DNA of 10,884 bases from Cerioporus squamosus (GCA_022592435.1 JABYQS010000937.1:1-10884), one strand, 5' to 3'; shown: positions 1 to 9,406, numbered from the stretch's first letter. Notes: a model not told the origin generated them from the letters alone. Numbers and translations are program-made.

Positions 1-785
1 CACCCAATAAGAAAACTAGCTCAACGAACACTGTGTCCCTCAGATATTATAGCACGGGCTTGCCGCTACCACTAGTACTAGCAAGCCACCGTGCATTAAC
101 TCGGTTCATTTTGGCGGCTGCACGGATCTTGCTGGTGATTACTTAAACGCTCTCACAGGACGCCAGGTCGGAGCATTGGTAGGTGTATTGTCGCCGACGC
201 CGCACGATGACCGCTCATGTAAACGTTTCTACGGAGTAAGCTCCAAGGTACAGTAGGTGCTACTGCGTCCAAGCGCTCCGCTCATGGTCGGACACACTGT
301 GAGCGCAAGCCGATGTTAGAAACAGGACGTGGCAGCAGACTGTCCGACCATCGAGCAGGTCAAAGCCGCTCAACCTCCAGCAGCGCGGAGTACGCAATAT
401 TTGCGCATTATGCTGTCCTGATCTGCTATATTTGCGTTCGTGCTGTGGATGAGAGTCCATTATGGGGAGTGGGCGCCGAACCATCCTTCGCGCGGGATCT
501 CGTAAGATCCCGCTGCTCCGCCACAGATGGACGCTCCGAAGAGGCCTTCTCGCCTTGCACGGGGCCTTGCGCTGGACAGTGCAGAGTGATTCCATCGTGA
601 TTGGTCGAAGTGCGAAGGAAGGAAGGACGTCTGCTTCGCGCTTCGGGAGGCAAGATTGCACAGGACATCTGTGCGAAGATTGAGCGGCGGAACCATGCGT
701 GCCATCAGCAAAAACCGAAAACGATGCCAGCGGATTGCACCGATTGCGTTCGCTCGGAGGCTTGTAACCGATTACAATCCACAGC
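1..785. other. Left flank, no recognisable gene
   Basis: Open frames are present on both strands, the longest a 175-codon minus-strand frame at 260-787, but none shows a family I recognise. They overlap one another on opposite strands, as chance frames in GC-rich DNA do. I see no convincing exon-intron structure. The only clear structure is inverted repeats: a 7-bp pair at 57-63/81-87 with a 17-nt loop, and the perfect 9-bp pair listed separately. Confidence 0.5.
492..513. repeat. Perfect 9-bp inverted repeat with 4-nt loop
   Basis: The arm GCGGGATCT (492-500) is followed by the loop CGTA and the exact reverse complement AGATCCCGC (505-513). As RNA this would be a stable tetraloop hairpin. 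As DNA it is a near-palindromic site. No gene could be assigned next to it, so its role is unknown. Confidence 0.8.
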
Positions 786-788
786 AAT

Positions 789-815
789 CACTGGGTTTTA
801 CCACCCCCTGGTTCA
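789..815 (+). repeat. Left terminal inverted repeat
   Basis: This 27-bp arm begins CACTGGGTTTTACC and ends CTGGTTCA. It matches the reverse complement of 2089-2115 at all 27 positions. The next bases (816-822) contain TGTCA, which is also found just inside the other arm with one substitution and one indel. Confidence 0.85.
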
Positions 816-2088
816 CTTGTCAGTATATTTGGGAGTTTTAGCTAGTCAAACGTAGTGAAATCCCGCAAATAGAATGCTTATTACAAGTCCAAATTAGTTC
901 AGCTAGGTCCAAAGGCTTGCCGGAGTCCCACGCTTGAGGCGTCTGCGTCCTCGAGCCATGGACGACGCGCGAGTAAACTTGAAGCAACCGGCCACTTGCA
1001 CCTAGTTGAACTTCGACTCCTCGCTCTCGTCGATGTCCTATACTCCGACCTCTGGATGAGGATTAACTCTGAGTGCTACTCGAACACTGGGCAGAGGGTC
1101 TACGCCGGCGCTCCATGACTTCAAGTCGCCTCTACATCTTCGTTGTCTCTTACCACCACCACCCCCCACCTATCTCTTCTCGTGAACTCCCTGTACTGGC
1201 GTCACAGAGTAAGCAGGCAGGCAGCGCTCCGACACTCTCTGCTGATGACTTACACTCAGACTTCCCGCCTAACGTGTCCGAGACCTGGGCGGAGGGGCTG
1301 CTACAGGGAGTAGCGTCCGGGTATGGTACCATGCATACGGGTGAGCACTCTTCAAGCCTTCAATTTCGTCGCTCTCTCTAGATCTGTCCTTCTCCCGCGA
1401 CGTCTCAATCCACTACCATGCAGAACCTCCACGTCTGGTCGCCTTCCACCTTTTTTTTCCGGTGAGCGCATATATGCATTCACTGCTATCCTGTCCTGCT
1501 GAGCACTTCTACACACGTACAGCTGTGTTCTACGTGACCGCTTTTTGGCTGCATACACGCCCGGATCGACGTCGCCGGACGGACTCAGAGGGTTAACGGT
1601 ACTGGTGAGTGTCCGGACCCCACCTAATCGTGGCCCCTGCACGATATTGACAACCTTCTATTGGCTTTCGGGTGTTCGCAGATGGCAGGCTCTCAGATCA
1701 GCTGTGGCGAGTGCTTTCGCAACTGATGCAATCACGTACGTCTAAGTATTACTGTACCGTATACGCTGTGGCATGTATCGTAGCAATTCAATGGCAATTA
1801 TTCTTAAGTCCTAAAATTTCTTTTATATTGGCAAGTGCCCGAAAGGAACGAAAACGGGGGATACCGTCCAGCGGTCTGCCCTCCTTGCTACGTCGAGTGG
1901 GCCACGTAGTTCAGACGGAAGGATAGCTGCTAGTAGGGATGGCAAGTCGACCACCTAGTTGAATCTCGAGTATTTCTCGCGCTTATTATCTGTTATACCT
2001 ACTCGAATTAAGTTTACCCTCAAAGCTTATCCAATACTTCACCCACAAGTAAATACCGCTCTTACACCTCCTTCCACCTCCTTGACAT

Positions 2089-2115
2089 TGAACCAGGGGG
2101 TGGTAAAACCCAGTG
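2089..2115 (-). repeat. Right terminal inverted repeat
   Basis: This is the reverse-complement partner of 789-815, ending in CCCAGTG at 2115 and followed by AAT (2116-2118), the copy of the left-flank AAT (786-788). Confidence 0.85.
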
Positions 2116-2118
2116 AAT

Positions 2119-2520
2119 CTTGACTGGCTGAGTAGGAGGCCGAGCAAGCGATTGTACCTTCTTGCATGCGAGCTGAACCAAACAGCGCCAAAAGAAAGTA
2201 CTCCCGGGCCCGGAGTCCGGTCTCGATCGTGGGACTGGTGGGTGGCAACCGAACGAACGCGACTGGGACACTGAACGTCCCGTTTATAGCCACAGATCTT
2301 CCCTCGGCCTGCCAGCGAACGCACTTAAGCCCGACGACAAGCTCTGCGGGCGACGTATCTCTCCCACCGACCACCACCATCCCGAGAATCGCCCCAGTTC
2401 CCGCCATATTTTCTCTGGACGTGCTGAGATTCATATACGGGTAGTGGTACGTCTAGTCTTCACTCTCCTCCACTGGTACTCGCATGCAAGAGCGCGGTAC
2501 ACTGTCTGCCCCATTCAGAG
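2119..2520. other. Spacer right of the transposon, no recognisable gene
   Basis: Two overlapping frames on opposite strands cover this stretch (minus 2039-2434, plus 2166-2444). The minus frame runs across the transposon TIR and neither matches a family I know, so I treat both as chance frames. I see no RNA gene or regulatory motif. Confidence 0.45.
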
Positions 2521-2524
2521 TGAC

Positions 2525-3028
2525 AGGACCACGGCGACAAGGCTCGAGAAGGTCAGTTCTCCGCATCTCTGGCCTTCCGGAACCCGCAGCACCCAGAAGT
2601 TGGGGCTCATCCTGGTACGTTCACTACGTCAGTAGTCATGCTGGCACAAGTCCACGACGACGGTGCGTCTTCCAGTCGATTTCCTCCTGAGTGTCCCTGG
2701 TCAGGCATCCAACTCCCGGGCGGCAGAATGTCTGACTCAGAACAAGGTGAGCATTAATCTGTACCCATAGCACCGGCACTGAGTCAGCGAGGGAGGGTAG
2801 TGAGCGGAAGAGGTTCATGTAGCGTCGCATCCAATTCGGTACGTCGCCCTTACAATTGGAGTTGATATGCCCGCTTGGCAGCATGTTCCAAGGATGCAAA
2901 CTGACAGGTATGTCCTTGGTCCCTCTCGGTCGTCTTGATGATCGCTAACGTACAGCCTGATACAGTGCCAGAGATATGCCGACGCGCTGTCACCTCCCTC
3001 TGTGAGCCCTTCAAGTCGCATCTCCTAG
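2525..3028 (+). other. Possible small spliced coding region, unrecognised
   Basis: A plus-strand frame is open from about 2525 to 2746. It can be continued through three intron-like segments: 2747-2800 (GTGAGC...GTAG), 2839-2881 (GTACGT...GCAG) and 2908-2955 (GTATGT...CTAAC...ACAG). It stops at TAG 3026-3028, and all exon phases agree. The last intron-like segment (48 nt) has an excellent donor and branch site. Against this: two exons are tiny (38 and 26 nt), no clear start codon is seen except the internal ATG at 2638, the first acceptor has no pyrimidine tract, and the product matches nothing I recognise. Chance assembly is quite possible. Confidence 0.15.
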
Positions 3029-4653
3029 TTTCATATGTCTAAAGCCTGATTACTAGGCCGCCACTACGGCTGAAGTTTCCTTTCCAACTCCTATTTGTTC
3101 GTCGTAACTAAGCATGTATCTTCACTTGTGCAATATAAGTCAGATATGTTTGATTCTATGTCATCTGTGTGGCCAACAAGGTGTATGCGCATTGGGCTGG
3201 AATTGAGTAACATTGGGTATCGATCGCATGCGTCACCAATCACTTCCACTCGTTAAAATCTAATGTAAGACGTGCAAGTGAATTTATTGATTACATCTGA
3301 TTGTACCCGAGTATAATCGCCTTGCGCTGAGATTGCATAGAGTACAAAGTACCTACGCGAGATATTCATCTCTTGCAATCCGCCCGTTGGATTACAAGCG
3401 ATTGCAATGCTCGTATCCGCTCCCACCCGCTTAGACTCTTTTTGGTGTTTTGCTGATGGCGCGAATGACGAGTGTTCGTCCGGTCCGGATTGCGCACGGC
3501 GATAGTCGGTGTTGCCAGCCAGACAGGGAGATCTGACCATCCCTCTTGCAGCCAAGTCTGCGCATCTGTGTTTGCTTCCGCGGCGGTGTAAGCTGTCACG
3601 CTGTTTGGTCTCCATCACGATCAGTTCATTGAGAAATTAGAATGCCGCATACGTAGTTTGAGAATTTTGGACCAAGTTGCGGGCCCAGCGATAGAGTTAT
3701 GTCATCCACTGTGATGCAGGGCGGGAGGTGGAATGCAAGAACCACCCACAGCATCGCCTCCGGCGTTCGCCTCGTCGCATGTTCAGTCCCAGATGAATCC
3801 AGACTGATGGTGTGAGACTTGACAGGACCTTGAGTCGCCGCCCTTTGCTCCCGAGTTGTGTTCCTGTCGCAGTCCGCAGGTCTGTCGCAGATTGCAATAA
3901 CTTATTGGGCGAGCAAAATCAGAACAAGACTTACGGCTCAGAAAGACATGTGAGAATCTATCTGCGGAGCTCAAGAGAAAGACCTAGAACGTGCGTTGAC
4001 AGCTTGGACCGCTCACCACCACAGGCTGAGGTTGTCGTACCATGGAACCAGCACGCCTGTCTCCCGTGCTTCAGAGATTTTCTCTATATGACGACGAAAC
4101 TACTGAAAGAAGTGACTGACCCCTTGTGCGTAGCAGACGGTGTCTCGAGGGCATCACGGAAGCCGAGATCGCGCTCTTGCCAGCGCCCAATGTACGGATG
4201 TCCTGCGATCACCATGGTTGTCAGCACTAAGGAATGAGCGTTGAATGGTCCTTCTCGGCGAATAGAGGCCAATGGACAATTTCGCCGTCGCGCGCCTTCC
4301 CACAACATGTCACAGTCGGCCGTGTCTGTGCGAGTCTAGTCCGTATGTTCCTTCATGCAGGCGGTGCATACGTACATCAGAACAGGCGGCTTACTGACGT
4401 GTCACGACAGAGCTGCGTTCGCTTAGGTTGGGGAGACACACGCTTGACATTGGCCTTACAGGGCATGCCATCGATGAGAGCATCATGCGGGCCGACGCCG
4501 AGGGGAGACAAGAGGACACTTCAAAATAGAAAGACACCTGAAGTTCAGGCAATGCGGATGAGATTCTATCACAAGTTGCAGGGTCGAGCAAGATAGAAGG
4601 CGACGAACCAATGCATATAATGTCCAACCTTATGTTTCCGGCGCCAAGTAACG
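3029..4653. other. Long spacer, no recognisable gene
   Basis: This stretch of about 1.6 kb starts with a relatively AT-rich portion (about 3030-3320). It then carries overlapping frames on both strands: minus 3253-3618, plus 3812-4237 and plus 4234-4596. None shows a recognisable domain. An imperfect-spaced palindrome CCTGAA-G-TTCAGG lies at 4537-4549. The right end should contain the 3' untranslated region of the minus-strand spliceosomal gene. I see no rRNA, tRNA or transposase. Confidence 0.45.
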
Positions 4654-5805
4654 TCACTCGAACCCTCTCCTTGTCCTGGGAGGGGTGTCATCGTCCCGAC
4701 GACGCTGTCTTGGGTCGTCATGGGAGCGATACGGCGGCGTAGGACTGCGACGGCGTTGTCGTCCGGCAGGTGAACGTTCTCGAGAGCCACTCCGTCTTCT
4801 TGCGGGAGAGTAGCGGCTCCGACGTTCGTCCATGTCGCGGCCACGGGTAGGAGTTCTGCTGCGTGACCGCCTAGGAGATACGCTTCTCCGTCGCCGCGCC
4901 TCAGAATCCACGCCGCCACCCAAAGACTGCAGCAGTTCCTCCGCAGCCTTCATCCCGGCAGACTTCCCCTCCTTTCGGAGCCGTTTGCGCTCCTTGCGCG
5001 CCCGCCGCTCTTCCGGAGTCTCGTCCTTGTGCTTCCGCTTGGACTTAGACTTCTTCCCCTTCTTGTGAGCCTTCTCCTCCTTCCGTTGAGCGATGAGGTA
5101 GTCTCGCATGGGGTCCTCGGGGTCAATCTCAGGGCCGGAGGAGTCTGACGACCCTGACGCCTCAGCTTCGTCTGTCGATGCGCAATGCGGTACATGTCAG
5201 ACGTGCCAATGACCTCGATGGGAGACAAGCTCACCCATAAGCACTGGCGGTTTCGCGTTCAGACTCTGATCCTCGGCCTCTTGCCACTCCCCGTCCTCGC
5301 CCTTAGTCTTGGGTTGCTTGTAGTTCTTGACGTGGTCGACACGGAGAGTCCTGTCTAGGACCTTCGCCCCGTTCAGATTGTCTACGGCCAGAATAGTCGA
5401 CCGTTGGTCCTCATACATTAGAAAGCCGAAACCCTTGGTCTTGCCCGTCTCCTTGTCGCGGGGAAGGTTCACATCCATAACCTCGCCATACCTGCGTGGT
5501 TCAGATTTGAATGGGACGGGGTACAAGGAGTGGTGTACTCACTGCGAGAATATTGTGATGACATCGCCCTCGGTCAAATCTCTATGGAGGCCACCAATGA
5601 AGATGTATGCAGAGTCTGAACAATGATCTTAGTACGAGCATGAACGCGCGAGACGACGGAGACGCACCCTTGTAGTCGTCATGCCACGACCCTTTGATGC
5701 CCAGATCCAGTTCCCTCTCATTTATCTTGTTGATTTCGCGCACTACGCTGCATACTACACGTCAATACAGAGACACACGCGCGATACACAGCGGACTCAC
5801 TTCAT
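4654..5805 (-). CDS. IST3: RES-complex RRM protein Ist3/Snu17 (RBMX2)
   Basis: RRM subunit of the spliceosomal RES complex, which with Bud13 and Pml1 joins the activated spliceosome and helps splicing and nuclear pre-mRNA retention (known for the family). Five exons join in frame to 310 aa: 5805-5801, 5747-5668, 5615-5543, 5491-5235 and 5171-4654. Introns are 53, 52, 51 and 63 nt with GT-AG ends; the second has a TACTAAG branch site. The N-terminus [18 protein letters not shown] is the family's hallmark. RNP2 is YIFIGG (residues 32-37) and RNP1 is KGFGFLMY (72-79). After residue 138 come an acidic/serine patch, a lysine-arginine-rich stretch (about 170-205) and an RS-rich tail (about 229-310), longer than the short yeast protein and closer to animal RBMX2. 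The first coding exon has only five coding bases. It is divergent from the eIF3d gene. Confidence 0.93.
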
Positions 5806-5937
5806 GATGGTCGACGTCAGGGCTTGAGGTGCGCCCGAGCCTGAGCCACACCCACGTGCGCGTCTATACTGTACGCCTGCCTGGGCGCCTACGAAATTTT
5901 GTATCTGGTCTGTACGCTCACCGACATCGACTGCAAG
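5806..5937. promoter_or_regulatory. Shared divergent promoter with CACGTG E-box
   Basis: Only 132 bp separate the ATG of the Ist3-like gene (minus, 5805) from the ATG of the eIF3d gene (plus, 5938), so both 5' untranslated regions and core promoters must fit here or overlap the genes. A perfect palindromic E-box CACGTG lies at 5853-5858, near the centre, with TCTATACTG close by (about 5862-5870). CACGTG is bound by bHLH factors such as Cbf1. Joint regulation of the two genes is inference. Confidence 0.6.
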
Positions 5938-8337
5938 ATGTCGTCCTTCTCGCTGCCACCGATTAACGACAATCCCGATGGCGGATGGGGTCCGTCGTCG
6001 TCTAGCGTTCCGCCTCAGTTCAAGTTCAAGGACATCCCATACGCCCCGTACTCAAAATCTGACAAGCTTGGTCGTTTCGCGGACTGGAATGATATCTCGG
6101 GCGACAACCGTCCGACGAACCTAGGCTTGTCTTCTACGCAGGTTCGTGGAGGTGGACCTGGTGGACGTAGGCGCGACGGCCAGCCTGCATTTGGTAGTGG
6201 AACCGCGAGCGCATTCGCCTACTTCCATGCCGAGGACGAGTCAAGCTTCTCACTTGTGGACACCAAGACTGGTGCTGCCCGTAGGGGTGGCCCGATGTCC
6301 AGGGGAAGGACACTCGGCCGCGGTGGTGCGGGGTACGGTCGAGGCGGTGGTGGACAGAGGGGCGGCAGGGGAGGCTTCTCCGGAGGACGCGGTGGAGGTG
6401 CGCAGCGTGGTGGACGGCGAGGCTGGAGAGATTGGGAAAAGGTGCGCATGTCATCACCGCATATTGAATGAATGCTGAACCACCATTTCCAGAACGGCCG
6501 AACAAGGGAGTCTTCAGTTGCGATCTCGCCTGACTGGGCCATGCTCGAGGAGGTCGAGTTCCATCGTCTCGCTAAGCTCAGGCTTGAAGTGGACGAGCCT
6601 GAAGATCTGTAAGCCTATCATGCAATGCATGACACTATCGTAGCTCATTGACTTTTCCATACAGCGAGACGTACGGACGGGTGTATCCCTATGAGAAGTC
6701 ATACGATCGCATCACCACCAGGACGGAAAAGCCTCTGCAGTTGCTTGACCGCATCAAGTATAACCCTACTACCTCGGATGACCCTGTCATTCAGGAGGCG
6801 AGTACTTCGATATTGTGCGACTATACGGCTTACTGACAGACCATGCACAGATGGCCGCCAGGGATACGGCGACGATCTACACCACAGACGTCATCCTGAG
6901 TGTACTCATGACCGCTCCTAGGTCGGTGTATCCGTGGGACATCGTAGTCGTGCGCGAGGGGAACAAGCTGTTCTTCGACAAGCGCGACGGGGGCCCCTTC
7001 GACACCGTCACTGTCAATGAGAACGCGGCCGATCCCCCTCAAGATCCTACTACTGTCAACCCAAACAACCCGAACGAGAAGATTCCTGTACCGGAAACTC
7101 CGTCGATCAACTCAGCTACCTCCTTGTCGCTCGAAGCAACATACATCAACCAAAATTTCGCGTTCCAGACGGTCATCGAGACTCCCCCTCCTCCGGCGAT
7201 AGACTTCTCCAAGCCGAACCCCTTCTATGGACCCGACGAAACGGAGCCCCTGGCGTCATGTGGTTACCGCTACCGTGTCTTCGATCTGGGTGTCACTGAG
7301 GACGAAGATGTGCGGATTTGTGTCCGTACAGAAGTCGACGCATACCTGCCTGGTCAGGACCCTCGCAAAGGCCGCGGTCTCGTAACCATCCGCGCCTTGA
7401 ACGAATTCGATCCCCGCGCGCCTGGTGCTGGCGGTGCGCCCGACTGGCGCACCAAGCTTGACTCGCAGCGAGGTGCCGTCGTTGCGACAGAGATGAAGAA
7501 CAATAGTTGCAAGCTTGCCAAGTGGACGGTTCAGAGTGTGCTCGCAGGCGCCGACGCCTTGAAAATCGGGTACGTCTTGTCTCCCAGTTGTTTCCGACCT
7601 TCTCCATCCTCTGGAGATTCGTTGCTGTACATGTTCCACTGATCTTATCTTTGCCCTTTCTTCCAGTTGGATATCTCGCGTCAACCCGCGCGACAACACT
7701 CGTCATGTCATCCTGAGCACGACCTCGACGCGGCCAGCGGATTTCGCCTCTCAGCTCAACGTATCGCTCGCCAACGGATGGGGTATTGTTCGCACGGTCG
7801 CAGATATGTGCATGAAGCAGCCTGAGGGCAAGTACGTCCTTGTGAAGGACCCCAACAAGGTGCGCATAGTTCCTGAGCATGTCCTTTCCAAATTGCGTCT
7901 CTTTTTTCTCTATCGTTACGTCAGAGTGGTTCGTAACGAAACATACGAGGTCTGCGATCTGTTGGCGGTCACGTCATCTCTCATCAATTTCTGCCGGCGG
8001 GCAGACTGACTTTCTCCGCGCACTCAAGACCTTCCGTGATCGTCCGCATCACTGCTTGGTATCTCAATTGTTCCATACCGGGCAGTGGTTCGGAAGGACG
8101 GGTTTGGTCTAGTCTCCATGATCTGCGCGCCACCAGGTCCCAGCACTCGCGGGATCATTCCTCACCGTTATCTCACTTTCAGTTTCGGCCTCAGCATCAC
8201 GAAACGGTTACTGACCTGAATTATGTTCTCTCACCCCACAGCCCGTACTCCGCTTGTATGCGGTTCCTGCGAACGCCTTCACAGGGGAAGAAGACGATGA
8301 GGAGGCGCTATACGACGGCGAAGACGGGGAGGTCTGA
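5938..8337 (+). CDS. EIF3D: Translation initiation factor eIF3 subunit d
   Basis: Subunit d of cytoplasmic eIF3; in the family it contacts mRNA at the 40S exit channel and contains a cap-binding domain. Six exons join in frame to 586 aa: 5938-6441, 6493-6608, 6665-6797, 6851-7569, 7667-7859 and 8242-8337. Family landmarks are the N-terminal [23 protein letters not shown] (45-51), an RGG/glycine-rich stretch (113-162), [10 protein letters not shown] in exon 3, SVYPWDIVV and KLFFDKRD early in exon 4, [18 protein letters not shown] late in exon 4, then [10 protein letters not shown] and an acidic C-terminal tail. Length is normal for fungal orthologues. The start is the first ATG after an upstream region without one. 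Introns are 51, 56, 53, 97 and 382 nt. The third has a GC donor and the last is unusually long. S. pombe calls this gene moe1. Frames are intact throughout. Confidence 0.96.
6798..6850 (+). other. GC-AG intron in the eIF3d gene
   Basis: The exon ends CAGGAG at 6797. The intron begins GCGAGT, the usual GTGAGT donor with C at position 2. A CTGAC branch motif lies at 6833-6837, and CACAG ends at 6850, 14 nt after the branch A. Removing these 53 nt gives a phase-0 junction reading VIQE then [13 protein letters not shown], which matches the family. Reading through gives a stop at 6835-6837. The alternative GT donor at 6802 would need a 38-nt intron whose acceptor sits on the branch site. Confidence 0.85.
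7860..8241 (+). other. Long last intron of the eIF3d gene
   Basis: This intron is 382 nt against 51-97 nt for the gene's other introns. The donor GTGCGC follows DPNK, CTGAC lies at 8211-8215, and the acceptor is CCCCACAG. Protein conservation runs straight across the join (DPNK to PVLRLY), so no exon is hidden inside. It contains a perfect 8-bp hairpin, TCGTTACG/CGTAACGA (7913-7920 and 7932-7939, 11-nt loop), and CTGCC/GGCAG at 7991-8004. I looked for box C/D snoRNA motifs and saw only a poor C-like box. Confidence 0.8.
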
Positions 8338-8779
8338 TCATTGTTCGCAGCACAATGGTCCGGTACCTGTAGCACACGATCCACGTCTGTATTTTTATCG
8401 ACGAGATGTACCTGTGACTTACGAACTTGTTACCTGTTGTATGTATCTGGTCAGACTCGTCTCGCTGCACTATTGGGCCTCGAAGCTCGTGTGAACTATC
8501 TGAATCCTTGCTCCCAAGCTGCCGGCATAACGGTTGGATATCGACTGATTTGCGTTTGAAGGGGTTGCGAGCGTGTGGGGCTCCTCAATGCATGTTCACC
8601 TGACCGTCTTGCGCCGAGATCAAAGCTCAGGTCTACTTTGCCTGTCCTTCTAGCCAACCCTGAGCGTGCGGAAGCGAAACAAGCAGTAAAGCAGTAACCC
8701 GACGGTTTAACGTTGATGAGCTCGTGGTCTTCCCCTCCGGCAGCGCTACTTTGACTTGCAGTCTCTGAGTCTTCTCGCG

Positions 8780-8826
8780 CGAACGTGAGCACAAACGTGG
8801 ACAGAACGTAATTGTCCTCACGTTCG
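8780..8826. repeat. 10-bp perfect inverted repeat
   Basis: CGAACGTGAG (8780-8789) pairs exactly with CTCACGTTCG (8817-8826) across a 27-nt loop. Another ACGTGAG follows at once (8827-8833), giving a second possible pairing register. It lies in the spacer downstream of eIF3d; function unknown. Confidence 0.7.
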
Positions 8827-9363
8827 ACGTGAGTAACCACCGCAGCGGTCGCCGTCGCGTAGTACTGGTAGCGAGCCTCGTTGCACTGACGGCAATAAGC
8901 TCAGTCAGATGTCCCGGCATGTCCGAGTCGTGGATTGAGGGGTCACCCTTGCCCCGCTGAGTGCAATGTGTCGGTTCTCTCCTCCTCAGTCGCCCCCCAG
9001 ATACGCGGCCTCCCCGGCTTATCTGGAATCTGCAGCTTCGAGCGCTGATGCCATCGAGTACGCAACTCCGAAGAAGCATGCTCGGCATACTTATGCGAAG
9101 CCTTAGGCTCGTCGTACCTACCGGACGAGAGCGACCTCTGAACCATTCAGAGCAAAGTCCCAAACGGGCTGATACGGCAGTCGCCACGCTCGAAACTTTC
9201 AGGGGCGAGGCGTTTTGTACCGGGGCAGTAGAACCGCCTCGGCTACCCGCAACTCCGCACGTTTGCTCCCGAATACGATATGCTAGCCAAGTAGCAGCCC
9301 GAAGCACACGGTTGTCGCCTGGTCTGCTTCGGCTCCGGGTGGCCGCGTTGAGGCCGCGCGATG

Positions 9364-9406
9364 CGCACGTCGACGTCGGGCGGAGGTTGAACAGGGTCGA
9401 CGTGCG
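9364..9406. repeat. 11-bp perfect inverted repeat
   Basis: CGCACGTCGAC (9364-9374) is the exact reverse complement of GTCGACGTGCG (9396-9406), with a 21-nt loop. One G-T wobble and one more T-A pair could extend the stem outward to 9362/9408. It lies about 210 bp beyond the stop of the minus-strand Dsc2-like gene, where a 3' end structure is possible. Confidence 0.75.

Larger units (their letters stand above)
789..2115. mobile_element. Non-autonomous CACTA-like DNA transposon candidate
   Basis: A 1327-bp segment is bounded by a perfect 27-bp inverted repeat (789-815 and 2089-2115). Its outer tips read CACTGGG at the left and CCCAGTG at the right. The trinucleotide AAT lies directly outside both tips (786-788 and 2116-2118), as expected for a 3-bp target-site duplication. 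Sequence similarity stops at the tips, so the boundaries are sharp; inward, a weaker match (TGTCA) continues past the perfect repeat. CACTA/EnSpm (CMC) elements are known for CACTA or CACTG tips and 2-3 bp duplications, hence the family guess. None of the short frames inside (for example minus 1352-1642, plus 1672-1926) looks like a transposase, so it would depend on a helper copy. Identical TIRs suggest recent movement. A different superfamily with similar tips cannot be excluded. Confidence 0.6.

Noticed and set aside
260..787. Minus-strand open frame of 175 codons
   Set aside because: No recognisable domain, overlapped by frames on the other strand, and it ends at the transposon boundary; most likely chance in GC-rich DNA.
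2039..2434. Minus-strand frame of 131 codons that looks hydrophobic and protein-like at its start
   Set aside because: It runs across the transposon TIR and into the element, and matches no family I know; treated as chance.
4041..4232. Short plus-strand frame from ATG 4041, followed by an intron-like 3' end (CTGAC...GTAGCAG, 4136) and a second open stretch
   Set aside because: No suitable donor was found and the frames of the two stretches do not join; too weak for a gene call.
6134..6542. Long minus-strand frames opposite the eIF3d RGG region
   Set aside because: They are shadows of the glycine/arginine codons on the plus strand.
6802..6839. Alternative GT-AG intron inside the eIF3d GC-AG intron
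   Set aside because: It would be only 38 nt, would put the acceptor on the branch-site motif, and would add extra residues to a conserved junction.
7256..7880. Minus-strand frames of 147 and 195 codons
   Set aside because: They are antisense shadows of conserved eIF3d exons 4 and 5.
8118..8215. Possible box C/D snoRNA in the long eIF3d intron (ATGATCT to CTGA)
   Set aside because: The C-like box mismatches the consensus at two positions and no terminal stem is seen.
8633..9307. Minus-strand frame of 224 codons in the convergent spacer
   Set aside because: Overlapped by a plus-strand 167-codon frame of similar quality, no domain recognised, arginine/serine-rich as in chance GC-rich translation; left as spacer with a caveat.
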